IMG/VR virus record: IMGVR_UViG_3300032560_000054
Coordinates: 1 to 38,932 of that record
Source of the DNA: a virus
DNA: 38,932 nucleotides
Reading direction: 5' to 3' (one strand)
Below, in pieces: positions 28,646-36,500 of this stretch (position 1 is the first letter of the stretch; each line of letters begins with the position of its first letter). Both the position numbers and the translations under genes were made by a program. A model generated the notes under the pieces. It saw only the letters and a list, made by a program, of their open reading frames with translations. It had not been told where the DNA came from and did no database searches.

Positions 28646-31249
28646 TTAGATCCTCCCGTCGCGTTGAAGGCTCGCGATCTTATACGCGAGACTGTCTTCG
28701 TGTCTGTCGAGCAGCGCGGCGAAGTCCTCGCCGGAGCCGTTGATCGTATTCCCGCCGAACTGATTCGTAATCGTATTCCCGGCCGTCATTTTGCGAATAT
28801 GCCCGGCGAGATCCGAGGGAAGTACCATCTCGTTTTTATGCAGATTCGTAAGTGTATTGTCGGCCGGGACTGCGGCCCATCCTCCCTCGGCCGATGCAAT
28901 GGAACCGATTCCGAGAGTCGTCGCGATCATCGCTGCGCCTGCTTCCGGAGCGAGAGCCGGGCCGACGATGGGGATCGCGGCCGTCGAAGCCGTCGCCGCG
29001 GCTCCAGCGACTCCGGCGAGCGAAGCCACCTGCGCGGTATTCGTCATCGCGGTTACGGCGAGCGTCGTCCCTCGGGCCGAAGCCTGAATCGATGCGAGCG
29101 TCGCCTCGGCCGCGGCCTTCTGCGCTATCTCCTGCGCGTGACTCTGAATGTGGAGCAGGTTTACGAGGACGTAATGCTGCGCGCGCTTCGTTAGCTGCTG
29201 CATTAAGGAGGCTTCGAGATCCATTACCTGACGGAGCAGCATCCGGGAGAAGTCCTTCGCGATATTCGCGTCGCCCTTCGTCCAATCCTGCACCATCGTC
29301 GTAATCCCGGCTCCCACCTGCGCCGTATATTTATCGAAGAGCTTCGCGCGCTCCTGCGTCCCCTTCGACGCGATCTGCGTCAATGCGTCTTGATGCTTCT
29401 GCTCGAGGAGTTGGATTTGATTGTCCGTCCGGGCGACTTCCTCGGCTCCGTTCGGATCCAATGCCTGTAAAGCGCGCAGCCGTTGAAGGGATGCGAGGCG
29501 CATCTGATAGATCGTATTCTCCGTCTGCGTATCGACCGCGGCCTTCTCTCGCCCGGTTAGAACGTGATCGGCGACTTCCTGCCTCGACGCCTCCTGCTCG
29601 GCGCGGAGCATCTCCTCGGCCTTCGAGGACGTCCCCATCTCGCGATCTTCCGCAGGCTTCCGCGCTCGAGCGTCGGCCTCGGCCTTCGCCTTCGCGATCT
29701 CGGCCTGCGCCGCGGCGACTTCCCTTGTCGCCCTCGCGACGTCGCCCTGCGCCTTCATCGCCTCCCTGCTCGTCGGCCCGTATGCGGCCGCGATAGAAGC
29801 GGCGATCTGCTGATAGAAACCGATGATCTGCTCGGATCCCTTGTCCTGCTCCTCAATCTCTTCATGGATCGCGGCGATTGTAGTGTCGAGAGCTTGCTTA
29901 TCGGCCGCATTCCGCGCGGCGAGATACTTCCCGTTGATCTCATGCCGTTCCTGTGCGCCGAGTGTATCCGTGTCGAGGATGTTCTTCCAGTATGCAGCGT
30001 CCTCGGCCGCGCTCTGCTGATAGAAGGCTCCCTCCTCGAGCTTCCGCTCCGTAAGAGCGTCCTCGAATCCGCGAAGCTGCGCGGCCGACGCCTGCTTCTC
30101 GGCCTCCGTCTGCGCGCGAGCGGCCTCCTTCGCCTCGCGAGCCTTCCGCTTCTGATCCTCGACGTCCCGCTTCGCCTGATCGTCCTTTCCCTTCCGCTCT
30201 TCCAGTCCGGCGACTTTGATCGCTAGATTCTGGCGATCGAGAGCGTCCTGAAGCTGCGCCGTCGCGCCTTCAATATTGGCGATCTTCGCCGCGTTACGAG
30301 TCGCGTCGGCCGAGTCTGCTCCTTCGTATGCGGCCGAGGAGTCCTGCTCGTCCTTCAGACGCTTCGCTTCGCGCTTGTACGCCTCGATCTGCGTCTGGAA
30401 GGCTGCGGAGATCGCCCGATCGCGCGCCTCGCCTGCGGCCTTGATTGCGGCCGGATCCGAGGTATTGGCGACGGCATGATCGAAGTCCTGCTTCGCCTTT
30501 ACGACGGAGGCGATTAAGTTCTTCTGATCCTGCTCGAGTTCCTTCTTCTGCTGACCTGTCGCCTCGACGCCGGACAGGACGGACGCGAAGGCCGAGATAT
30601 CGTGCTTCTGAAGAAGCTCGTCGAGAGCCTTCCCGTCCTCCTCGAGCGATACGAGGAGTTGATCGGCCATCTTCCGAGATTCGTCGAGGGCGAGGGCGAC
30701 GCCGTTATCCGGGACGCCTTCGAGCTTGTCGATCTCCTGCTGAAGCCGATCGCTCTGAATGCGGAGATCGTCGTTTACGACCGTCGCCTTAAGGTGCATC
30801 GAATCGAAGGCCGCGGCGATATCCGTCCCGGCTGTGTGTGCATTATGGACGAGCGTATAGAGCTTCTCGCTCATCTTCCCGAGCATCTCGGCGAAGATCA
30901 GTCCTCCGATAACCGGGAAGGCCGCTTGTAGGATCGGCCCCATCCCGAGGACGTTTACGGAGAATCGTTCGATCGCGCGGATCGGGATCCCGCCCTCGAG
31001 GGTACGGAAGGCCGCGCCTGCGGCCTGAACTTCCGAGACGGCGTGACGATGCGAGACGGCCACCATCTCCGCGGAAGCGGCGAGTCCCTTCTCGGCGACG
31101 GACGTCGCCTCGGCTGCGCTCGTCACGTTCCGGAATCCCGCAGCCATCTCCGCGGTACTCTGCGCCGTCACGTTCGCGGCCGCAGGCATTCCCTGAATGA
31201 TGCCCGAGAGATCTATCCGCGCGCCGATCTCGAGAAGTTGATCGCTCAT
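28646..31249 (-). CDS. Tape measure protein
   Basis: The 867-aa protein sets tail length and is ejected with the DNA. It has coiled-coil-rich sequence (about 140-500 and 530-700), a hydrophobic segment near 105-125 (ILQAAFPVIGGLIFAEMLG), and a Gly/Ala-rich membrane-like end near 790-825. At the usual 0.15 nm per residue the tail would be about 130 nm long. Its start lies 10 bp beyond the end of the frameshifted chaperone, the canonical G-GT-H order. GGAG precedes ATG 31249. Confidence 0.95.
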   Translation of the reverse strand: MSDQLLEIGARIDLSGIIQGMPAAANVTAQSTAEMAAGFRNVTSAAEATSVAEKGLAASAEMVAVSHRHAVSEVQAAGAAFRTLEGGIPIRAIERFSVNVLGMGPILQAAFPVIGGLIFAEMLGKMSEKLYTLVHNAHTAGTDIAAAFDSMHLKATVVNDDLRIQSDRLQQEIDKLEGVPDNGVALALDESRKMADQLLVSLEEDGKALDELLQKHDISAFASVLSGVEATGQQKKELEQDQKNLIASVVKAKQDFDHAVANTSDPAAIKAAGEARDRAISAAFQTQIEAYKREAKRLKDEQDSSAAYEGADSADATRNAAKIANIEGATAQLQDALDRQNLAIKVAGLEERKGKDDQAKRDVEDQKRKAREAKEAARAQTEAEKQASAAQLRGFEDALTERKLEEGAFYQQSAAEDAAYWKNILDTDTLGAQERHEINGKYLAARNAADKQALDTTIAAIHEEIEEQDKGSEQIIGFYQQIAASIAAAYGPTSREAMKAQGDVARATREVAAAQAEIAKAKAEADARARKPAEDREMGTSSKAEEMLRAEQEASRQEVADHVLTGREKAAVDTQTENTIYQMRLASLQRLRALQALDPNGAEEVARTDNQIQLLEQKHQDALTQIASKGTQERAKLFDKYTAQVGAGITTMVQDWTKGDANIAKDFSRMLLRQVMDLEASLMQQLTKRAQHYVLVNLLHIQSHAQEIAQKAAAEATLASIQASARGTTLAVTAMTNTAQVASLAGVAGAAATASTAAIPIVGPALAPEAGAAMIATTLGIGSIASAEGGWAAVPADNTLTNLHKNEMVLPSDLAGHIRKMTAGNTITNQFGGNTINGSGEDFAALLDRHEDSLAYKIASLQRDGRI

Positions 31250-31258
31250 TCGTTACTC

Positions 31259-31845
31259 CTAAAATCCGCGATTCATCATTCGCTCGAACTCGAGAAGCTC
31301 GGCGCGAGTCGCAGCCTGCGGCCCTGCTTCCTTACCTTCCGGCTTCGGACTGCGCCGGGCCTGAAGGTAATCGCCGACCATCTCATGCAGGGGAGGATTG
31401 TGCTTCAGGTACTTCAGGAGATCGGAGACGTCGTACAGAGTGAGCGCGTCGATCTCGGGGAGCGTCCATCCGAAGGAAGCGGCGAGCCGTCCATAGACGG
31501 CCCACCATCCGGGAAAGGTTATTCCTTCGGAGGCCCGGCTTCCCCCGGCGATAGAACCTCTACTTTGAAGCCGGAGGCCCGGAGGCAGTTCATTAGCGCG
31601 CGGTTATACGAGAGGAGATCCATCGCCTCGTCGAGCGCGTCGTCGCCGGGATAGTTGTCCGGCATTCCGTTCTTTACGGAGTGATATACGATCCCCATCA
31701 TATCGGGGACGTCGGCGAAGGTTACTCCCCCGGCCGTAATCTTGCGGAGCTTCTCCGCGTTGCGCTTCATAAAGCCGATCTTCATCGGCCCGAAGGTAAG
31801 CTCGAGTCCCTCGAAGCTCTCTTTAACGACTTCCTGCTCTGCCAT
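31259..31845 (-). CDS. Tail assembly chaperone GT, made by -1 frameshift (195 aa)
   Basis: The first 100 codons are those of the G-type protein. At GGGGGAA (31546-31540) a -1 shift opens a second frame reading GGSRASEGITFPGWWAVYG, then LAASFGWTLPEIDALTLYDV and LKYLKHNPPLHEMV, ending at TAG 31259-31261. This frame has no start codon of its own near its beginning, so it can only be made by frameshifting, exactly as in lambda G/GT. The shift gives 196 codons in register. GT links the tape measure to the tube protein during assembly. Confidence 0.9.
31519..31845 (-). CDS. Tail assembly chaperone G (unshifted product, 108 aa)
   Basis: The 108-aa protein is the zero-frame product that ends at TAA 31519-31521. 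It is helical and acidic (PDMMGIVYHSVKNGMPDNYP). It coats the tape measure with GT before the tube is built. GAGGAT precedes ATG 31845. The tube gene upstream is 76 bp away, with a GC hairpin between. Confidence 0.9.
   Translation of the reverse strand: MAEQEVVKESFEGLELTFGPMKIGFMKRNAEKLRKITAGGVTFADVPDMMGIVYHSVKNGMPDNYPGDDALDEAMDLLSYNRALMNCLRASGFKVEVLSPGEAGPPKE
31540..31546 (-). promoter_or_regulatory. Programmed -1 frameshift site GGGGGAA
   Basis: On the minus strand the frame is GGG GAA preceded by G; stepping back one base re-pairs as GGG GGA. It is similar in type to the GGGAAAG slippery sequence of lambda G/GT. It lies eight codons before the zero-frame stop, in the expected place. Confidence 0.85.
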
Positions 31846-31879
31846 GCTGGTATCCTCGCGCGAAAGTTAGGAAGCTCGA

Positions 31880-31903
31880 CGGCCGGGGATCTCTCCCCGG
31901 CCG
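31880..31903. other. Perfect 10-bp hairpin between tube and chaperone genes
   Basis: CGGCCGGGGA (31880-31889) pairs with TCCCCGGCCG (31894-31903) around TCTC, 18 nt after the tail tube stop. No T-run follows on the minus strand, so it probably lowers or processes, and does not end, the transcript. Confidence 0.7.
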
Positions 31904-31921
31904 CTTTGCTTAGGTTGAAAG

Positions 31922-32698
31922 TTACGAGCCGAGCGGTGAGACTGCCTCGTACGACTCGAAGACGCGGCCGAGTGGATCCGCGAGAATGGTGAAGTCCATC
32001 TCCGGAACCATGAAATCGTCGTTTTTCGTCTGCATCGCGAGCTTCTTCGCCTTCACGCGGAAGAACTTCATATTTGACTGAAGTCCCCCGAATGCGTTGT
32101 AGAGGAAGAGGGAGAAGAAGGGCGTCGTCCCGATAAGCTGCTGATTCCGGGAGTACGTCGTCCCCGAAGTCGCCGTCGTCGTCCGATAGTAGTAACGGAG
32201 AATCAGGGCCGCGCCAGAGTCGGCCGCTGCGAAGGTATACACGCCGTTCGAGACAGTGTACTGTCCCTGAGCAGGAGTACCCGTTCCGATGTTCTGAAGG
32301 GGCGTACCCGTCGCCGCATAGGAGACGGAGAGATCCGTCGCCGAGTTCGCGAGGATGCCTGTCCCGCTCGCATACGTCGCCGTCACCGTGTACGGCGAGG
32401 AAGCGGGAACGGACTGCGCCTCGTTAAGCTGAAGCATCATCATCCCGGCCGAGGGCGTCCCGCCGTAATACAGCGCGTTGAAGAGTCCACCCGAGACGAG
32501 GCCGAACTTCGCCTTTACGGACGCCTTCGAGCGGCCGTTCGCGGCGATATCGGGGAAGTCGTTCGAGCCGTACAGCATCTTCTCGTCGCTCTCAAAGTCT
32601 ACCGAAGCGTCTTGAAGAGTGCCGAACGTGAAGGCCGGGCCGCTCCCGCTGAGAGGAGTTGCGAAGAGGAGTCCGGATCCGAAGCGAAAGTTTGCCAT
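31922..32698 (-). CDS. Major tail tube protein with inserted beta domain
   Basis: The 258-aa product is the most likely tail tube subunit: it lies directly before the chaperones and has the mixed tube-type N-terminus (TFGTLQDASVDFESDEKMLY, then SKASVKAKFGLVSGG) and C-terminus (KFFRVKAKKLAMQTKND). Residues 97-172 are an insertion (PYTVTATYASGTGILANSA, then YTVSNGVYTFAAADSGAA) of a beta-rich domain shared with the connector and the tail tip protein. It is probably displayed on the tail surface. GGAGAA precedes ATG 32698. Confidence 0.88.
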   Translation of the reverse strand: MANFRFGSGLLFATPLSGSGPAFTFGTLQDASVDFESDEKMLYGSNDFPDIAANGRSKASVKAKFGLVSGGLFNALYYGGTPSAGMMMLQLNEAQSVPASSPYTVTATYASGTGILANSATDLSVSYAATGTPLQNIGTGTPAQGQYTVSNGVYTFAAADSGAALILRYYYRTTTATSGTTYSRNQQLIGTTPFFSLFLYNAFGGLQSNMKFFRVKAKKLAMQTKNDDFMVPEMDFTILADPLGRVFESYEAVSPLGS

Positions 32699-32713
32699 AT
32701 TATTATTCTCCGT

Positions 32714-33163
32714 TTACTTGAGGTTTGTACTGCGAACGTGAAGCGGTATAGCGAGGAAGCTCGCCGCGCCTGCGAGGTATCCGTATTGAACGTCTATCCG
32801 GCCGGATATCTTCACCCATTCGACGATTCCGCCGAGAGTGCATTTACCCGAGGGATCGTCCGGCGCGAAGAGAGTATCTAGCGCGTCGAGGATCGGATCC
32901 GTGATCGTCTGAGGTTCGACGTCTGGATCGTCCGGATTCTTTACGACGATATAAGCGTCGTACGAGCAGTCGAAGACGTAAGGCATTCCCGGATTCGACT
33001 TCACTTCATACCCGAGATCGACGAGGGTAAGCATCGGGAGAAGCTCCTGCATCGCGGCCGAATCTGCGTCCTTCCAGACGCGCGAGACGGTCGTAAACGC
33101 AGGCTGAAGCGTCTTCAGCTTCGCGATCATCGCTGCGGCAATTACTGCTCGGGGAGTCTTCAT
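32714..33163 (-). CDS. Tail terminator / tail completion protein
   Basis: The start ATG 33163 overlaps the stop of the preceding gene as ATGA; upstream in-frame codons lie inside that gene. The 149-aa product has the layout of a tail terminator (gpU type): a helical N-terminus (AVIAAAMIAKLKTLQPAF), strands in the centre, and a YLAGAASFLAIPLHVRS end. It caps the finished tube and joins it to the head. It lies between the neck protein and the tube gene, as usual. Confidence 0.75.
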   Translation of the reverse strand: MKTPRAVIAAAMIAKLKTLQPAFTTVSRVWKDADSAAMQELLPMLTLVDLGYEVKSNPGMPYVFDCSYDAYIVVKNPDDPDVEPQTITDPILDALDTLFAPDDPSGKCTLGGIVEWVKISGRIDVQYGYLAGAASFLAIPLHVRSTNLK

Positions 33164-33660
33164 GCGGCGAGAGCCTCCTGAATCGCGATCCTGAATCGTT
33201 CGACGATCGCCTGCTTCTTCTCGGCGAGCGCGGGACGCATATACGGACGAGCAGGCATATTCATCTGTCGCGTAAACGGCCGGACGGTAACTTCCCGCGG
33301 AGGATTCATCGGACGGCCCCATGCCTGAACCTGCATCCGGACGAAGCTCCGTACGTCCTCCGGGCCGCTGTATCCGAACTCATGGATCCGCGCATACGAG
33401 AGGATCGTCCCGACGCTCCCGGAGATCGCGAGTCCTCCTTCATTCGTCACCCGGACGTTAAGCGATCCGGCGAGTCCTGCTCCGTTCTTATGCGAGTTCA
33501 GGACTTGGCCCTGAAGTTTCTCCGTCTGTATGTACGTCTTCAGATCGGCCATAACGCGGAGCATCGCGGCTTCGACGGACTTCTCGATCCGGGCCGGGGA
33601 CTGCTCGAAGAAGCTCTTCAGCCGTTCCGCGCTCCCGTTCTCGAAGTCGATGTAAATCAA
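33160..33660 (-). CDS. Neck / head-tail joining protein (gp10-like)
   Basis: The 166-aa protein resembles HK97 gp10-like morphogenesis proteins: an N-terminal helix (RIEKSVEAAMLRVMADLKTY), the YARIHEFG motif near 90-97, and PARPYMRPALAE near 136-147. TTG 33660 is the likely start, because no in-frame ATG is near and the upstream gene ends 3 bp earlier with GGGGGAAC in its last codons. It forms part of the head-tail interface. Confidence 0.82.
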   Translation of the reverse strand: MIYIDFENGSAERLKSFFEQSPARIEKSVEAAMLRVMADLKTYIQTEKLQGQVLNSHKNGAGLAGSLNVRVTNEGGLAISGSVGTILSYARIHEFGYSGPEDVRSFVRMQVQAWGRPMNPPREVTVRPFTRQMNMPARPYMRPALAEKKQAIVERFRIAIQEALAA

Positions 33661-33662
33661 AT

Positions 33663-34481
33663 CTAGTTCCCCCGGAACTGCGCGATCGTCTTATATGTCG
33701 CGATGATCGGCCGCACCATCGGAGGGACGTCGGCCTGCGAGAATGTGACCGTCTCCGTCCCGAGATGCGCGCTCACCTGATCGATCCGCGGGTACTTCGC
33801 CTTCTTAAAGGCGACGATCTGAGCGATCGCGTCCTGTATGTCGAACGGGATCGCCGAATAGTTGTACGAGATCAGGACGGCGACGCCTGCCTGCGCCGCG
33901 TTGAAGGTGTAGACTCCCACGCTCGAGACGGCGTACTGCATCGGCCCCGGCGCGCCTGTCGTCGGCGTAAGAGGCGTCCCATTGGCGAGCGTGACGCCGA
34001 GATCCGAATAGAAGAATTGTCCCTGCGCGGCCGTGAGCGTGTACGGCCCCGGCGAAGCGGGTACAGTGAGCGGATCCGTCTGCGTCGCGCCATATCCCGC
34101 GATGTAGTTGATCAGGACGTTCGCCCGGCCGCAGTTGAAGCGAGGCCCGATCAGCCGGACGGAGAAGCCGTTATCGGGGAGATAGTATCCGGGCGTCGTA
34201 TTCACGCCGAGCGCGGCCGGAACGATGGGGATCCCGTCGATCTTCAGGGAGAGCAGGGAATAGATCGGGGAGTAACGGAGAATGATCGAATCGCTTCCGT
34301 CGCCGTCGCGCGTCTCGAGGAATGTCGCGAGTCCGATCGTCCGGCGATTCGTCGCCGACAGGAAGAATCGCGAAGCGGCCGAGATCAGGTTCGCGAGCAT
34401 CGTATCGCCCGTCGTCGCCGTGATCGAGAGCGCGCTTTTACAGTACGAGAGGGAGATCAGATCGGAGGCCGGAGGCTGCAT
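33663..34481 (-). CDS. Head-tail connector (gp6-like) with inserted beta domain
   Basis: The 272-aa protein has the gp6-like connector fold split in two: residues 1-135 (LISLSYCKSALSITATTGDT, then LLSLKIDGIPIVP) and 210-272 (IPFDIQDAIAQIVAFKKAKY). Between them residues 140-209 hold the same inserted domain as the tail tube (PYTLTAAQGQFFYSDLGVTL, then YAVSSVGVYTFNAAQAGVAV). A gp6-type protein forms the ring under the portal. GAAAGG precedes ATG 34481, and a hairpin separates it from the capsid gene. Confidence 0.85.
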   Translation of the reverse strand: MQPPASDLISLSYCKSALSITATTGDTMLANLISAASRFFLSATNRRTIGLATFLETRDGDGSDSIILRYSPIYSLLSLKIDGIPIVPAALGVNTTPGYYLPDNGFSVRLIGPRFNCGRANVLINYIAGYGATQTDPLTVPASPGPYTLTAAQGQFFYSDLGVTLANGTPLTPTTGAPGPMQYAVSSVGVYTFNAAQAGVAVLISYNYSAIPFDIQDAIAQIVAFKKAKYPRIDQVSAHLGTETVTFSQADVPPMVRPIIATYKTIAQFRGN

Positions 34482-34506
34482 CTGTGATCCTTTCAGGGAG
34501 AAGAGC

Positions 34507-34532
34507 AGGGCCGGGATTTTATCCCCGGCCCT
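34507..34532. other. Hairpin between capsid and connector genes
   Basis: AGGGCCGGG (34507-34515) pairs with CCCGGCCCT (34524-34532), with inner AT/AT pairing and one extra C. It lies about 50 nt after the capsid stop on the minus strand. It may limit read-through so that capsid protein is made in excess of connector. Confidence 0.65.
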
Positions 34533-34584
34533 ACCTCTCGCGAGCGCAGCGTCGGCGCGAGTCTTCGCCGCGCTGCGAGCCTTG

Positions 34585-36042
34585 TTAACCGTTCGCGATG
34601 TTGTCGAGGACGCCGAGCGCGAAGGGAGTGTAAACCTGCATCAGACCGTCGAAATAGACGCCCGTCTGCCGATTCATTGTCACCTGCGGCCAGAGTACTT
34701 GCCAGTAATCGCGGCGACAGAGCTTCCGACGCGCGCCGGGGATGTTCGACAGGGGATACGGGATCGCATCGCAGTCGAAGAAGAGCTTCCCGGCCGGGAG
34801 GTTCGGATGAACCTTCAGGGGAATCTCCGTCGCGCCGTTGGGGGCGAACTTGTTCAGGTACGCCGTCACATACGAGCCTGCGAGCAGCTTCCCTTGTCCA
34901 CCTTCCATCGTATCGAAGCGAATGATTCCGGCTCCGGATCCGCCTGCGCCCTGAAGCGTCTTCTTCGTTATGTCCCATGCCTGCTGCGGATTGCACCAGA
35001 TCGCCGTTGGCGTCACCTTGCGGGTAACGTAGAAGCCGAGCAGGAAGGCGTCGATCTCTACGACTCCACCTGCGCCGTCGGCCGTGAGCGTCGCGCCGTC
35101 GAGGGACGTATACGCGCCGTTATTCGCGGCCTGCGTAACGAGTCCATCGTAAGCGAGAGGATTCGCCGAGTAGTCTGTCGCGGCGAGCGCGCTCGAGAGT
35201 TGCGTCCCGGCTGCATCGGTCGTCTGTTTGAAGACGTTGATCGATGTGACCGCGGCGAACGTGTACGGCCCCGCAGACGGCCCGGTAAACCATGCGTAAC
35301 CGAAGGCTCCCTTCTTCGCGGCCGTTGTCCACGTGACGGAGAGATTCCCGCCTGCGGTTGTCACGGCCCCGGAAGCAGCCGAGACGATGCTCGAGCCTGC
35401 GTTTACGGTTGTCGTCGAGCCGTCGCCGTTCGTCCGGGCGACGGTCTGTACGACCTGTCCGGCTGCGACTGCGCGAGTGTACCCGTCGAGAGTGAGCGCG
35501 ACGCATACGGCCTTCGTCGCCTGCGCCGTCATTGAGCCACCTGCGACAAGGGATCCGGCCGGAGTCGAGGCCGTCCCGAGTGCGAAGGACTGATTCCCGC
35601 CGAGATCGAGGAACTCTTCCGCGATCATCGTCGAGCGGATCAGATTGTCGGCTGCGATTGCGAGGGCGTTGTCGAATCCCTCCGCAGCCATGATCGCCTG
35701 CTCCGTCACGTAGTTCTCGAGGCCGATCGTCGCGAAGTTCTCCGAAAAATCGACTTCGGTCTGGTCGATGTACCCGCCGCGCTTGCCTTCCTGAAGCGTC
35801 GGGGACGTCATACCGGGATTGATCGCCGTGATCGCCTTCCACTTCACGCCCGAGTCGCCGCGATTGCTAACGGCGCGCGGGATGGAGTTACGCAGGGGCG
35901 TGATAACCGGGTAAAGAACCTTTGCGAGAGGTTCGAGGTTGTAATTGATGATCCCCGTCGATTGCGAGATGCCCGTCGTATTGGCCTTTGTGACCATCTG
36001 ACGCGCGCGCTCGATCGCGGCTTTGAAGTTGAGTTCTGGCAT
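34585..36042 (-). CDS. Major capsid protein, HK97 fold, with Ig-like insertion
   Basis: The 485-aa protein forms the icosahedral shell. The N-terminus is an arm and scaffold-like helix. The centre has the classical set: VSNRGDSGVKWKAITAINPG, EVDFSENFATIGLENYVTEQ, and the VTRKVTPTAIWCNPQQAWDI loop. Residues about 160-280 (TNGDGSTTTVNAGSSIVSAA and GGNLSVTWTTAAKK) are a Gly/Ser/Thr-rich Ig-like insertion that is probably exposed on the capsid surface. GAAAGGGG precedes ATG 36042. It follows the protease-scaffold gene, as in HK97-type phages. Confidence 0.92.
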   Translation of the reverse strand: MPELNFKAAIERARQMVTKANTTGISQSTGIINYNLEPLAKVLYPVITPLRNSIPRAVSNRGDSGVKWKAITAINPGMTSPTLQEGKRGGYIDQTEVDFSENFATIGLENYVTEQAIMAAEGFDNALAIAADNLIRSTMIAEEFLDLGGNQSFALGTASTPAGSLVAGGSMTAQATKAVCVALTLDGYTRAVAAGQVVQTVARTNGDGSTTTVNAGSSIVSAASGAVTTAGGNLSVTWTTAAKKGAFGYAWFTGPSAGPYTFAAVTSINVFKQTTDAAGTQLSSALAATDYSANPLAYDGLVTQAANNGAYTSLDGATLTADGAGGVVEIDAFLLGFYVTRKVTPTAIWCNPQQAWDITKKTLQGAGGSGAGIIRFDTMEGGQGKLLAGSYVTAYLNKFAPNGATEIPLKVHPNLPAGKLFFDCDAIPYPLSNIPGARRKLCRRDYWQVLWPQVTMNRQTGVYFDGLMQVYTPFALGVLDNIANG

Positions 36043-36122
36043 TTTCTTATTCCCCTTTCGCGGGAGTTGTAAGTTCGGATTCAGTCTCGCGCAGACTGTT
36101 TACTGCGATGGAGCGGGACTGC

Positions 36123-36500
36123 TTACTTCTGCTCCGCGTAAATCGATTTCAGGACTGCGCGGGAAGCCGGAGCGTCCTTCGCGTAATCCTTATTCGTGTC
36201 GATTGCGACCGGGCCTGCGCCACCGTTCCCGGTATCCGCAGCGCGCTCGACTGCGACGGGAGCCGCGGCCGGATGGACGGTCTTCGAAGAAGTCGGCTCT
36301 TCGCCGAGAGCCTCGAAGAACTTCGCGATCTCTGCGTCGCGCTCCGCGGCCTGCGTCTGCGCTTCCTGAATCGCCTTCAACGTCTCGGCGATCCCGGCGA
36401 GCTTTGTTTCGGTTGCCTCGCGCGCAGACTTCTCCGCGGCGAGAGTTTCGGTAAGAGCCTTAAGCTCGTCCGAGGTTGCGTATTTCGTCACATCTGCCAT
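36123..36500 (-). CDS. Nested scaffold protein (internal in-frame start)
   Basis: Met298 of the protease-scaffold gene is preceded by CAGGGAGA about 6-8 nt upstream, so a separate 125-aa scaffold (MADVTKYATSDELK...) can be made. This is the arrangement of lambda C/Nu3. The product is a Lys/Glu/Ala-rich coiled coil. Making free scaffold in excess of the protease fusion would fit assembly stoichiometry. Confidence 0.65.
   Translation of the reverse strand: MADVTKYATSDELKALTETLAAEKSAREATETKLAGIAETLKAIQEAQTQAAERDAEIAKFFEALGEEPTSSKTVHPAAAPVAVERAADTGNGGAGPVAIDTNKDYAKDAPASRAVLKSIYAEQK

Noticed and set aside
27044-29194. A 716-codon open frame on the plus strand
   Set aside because: It lies antisense to the DUF2460 fusion and tape measure genes, is extremely Arg-rich, and has no ribosome-binding site. 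It results from GC-rich codon use.
34282-35535. A 417-codon open frame on the plus strand
   Set aside because: It is antisense to the connector and capsid genes, with Arg-rich low-information sequence.
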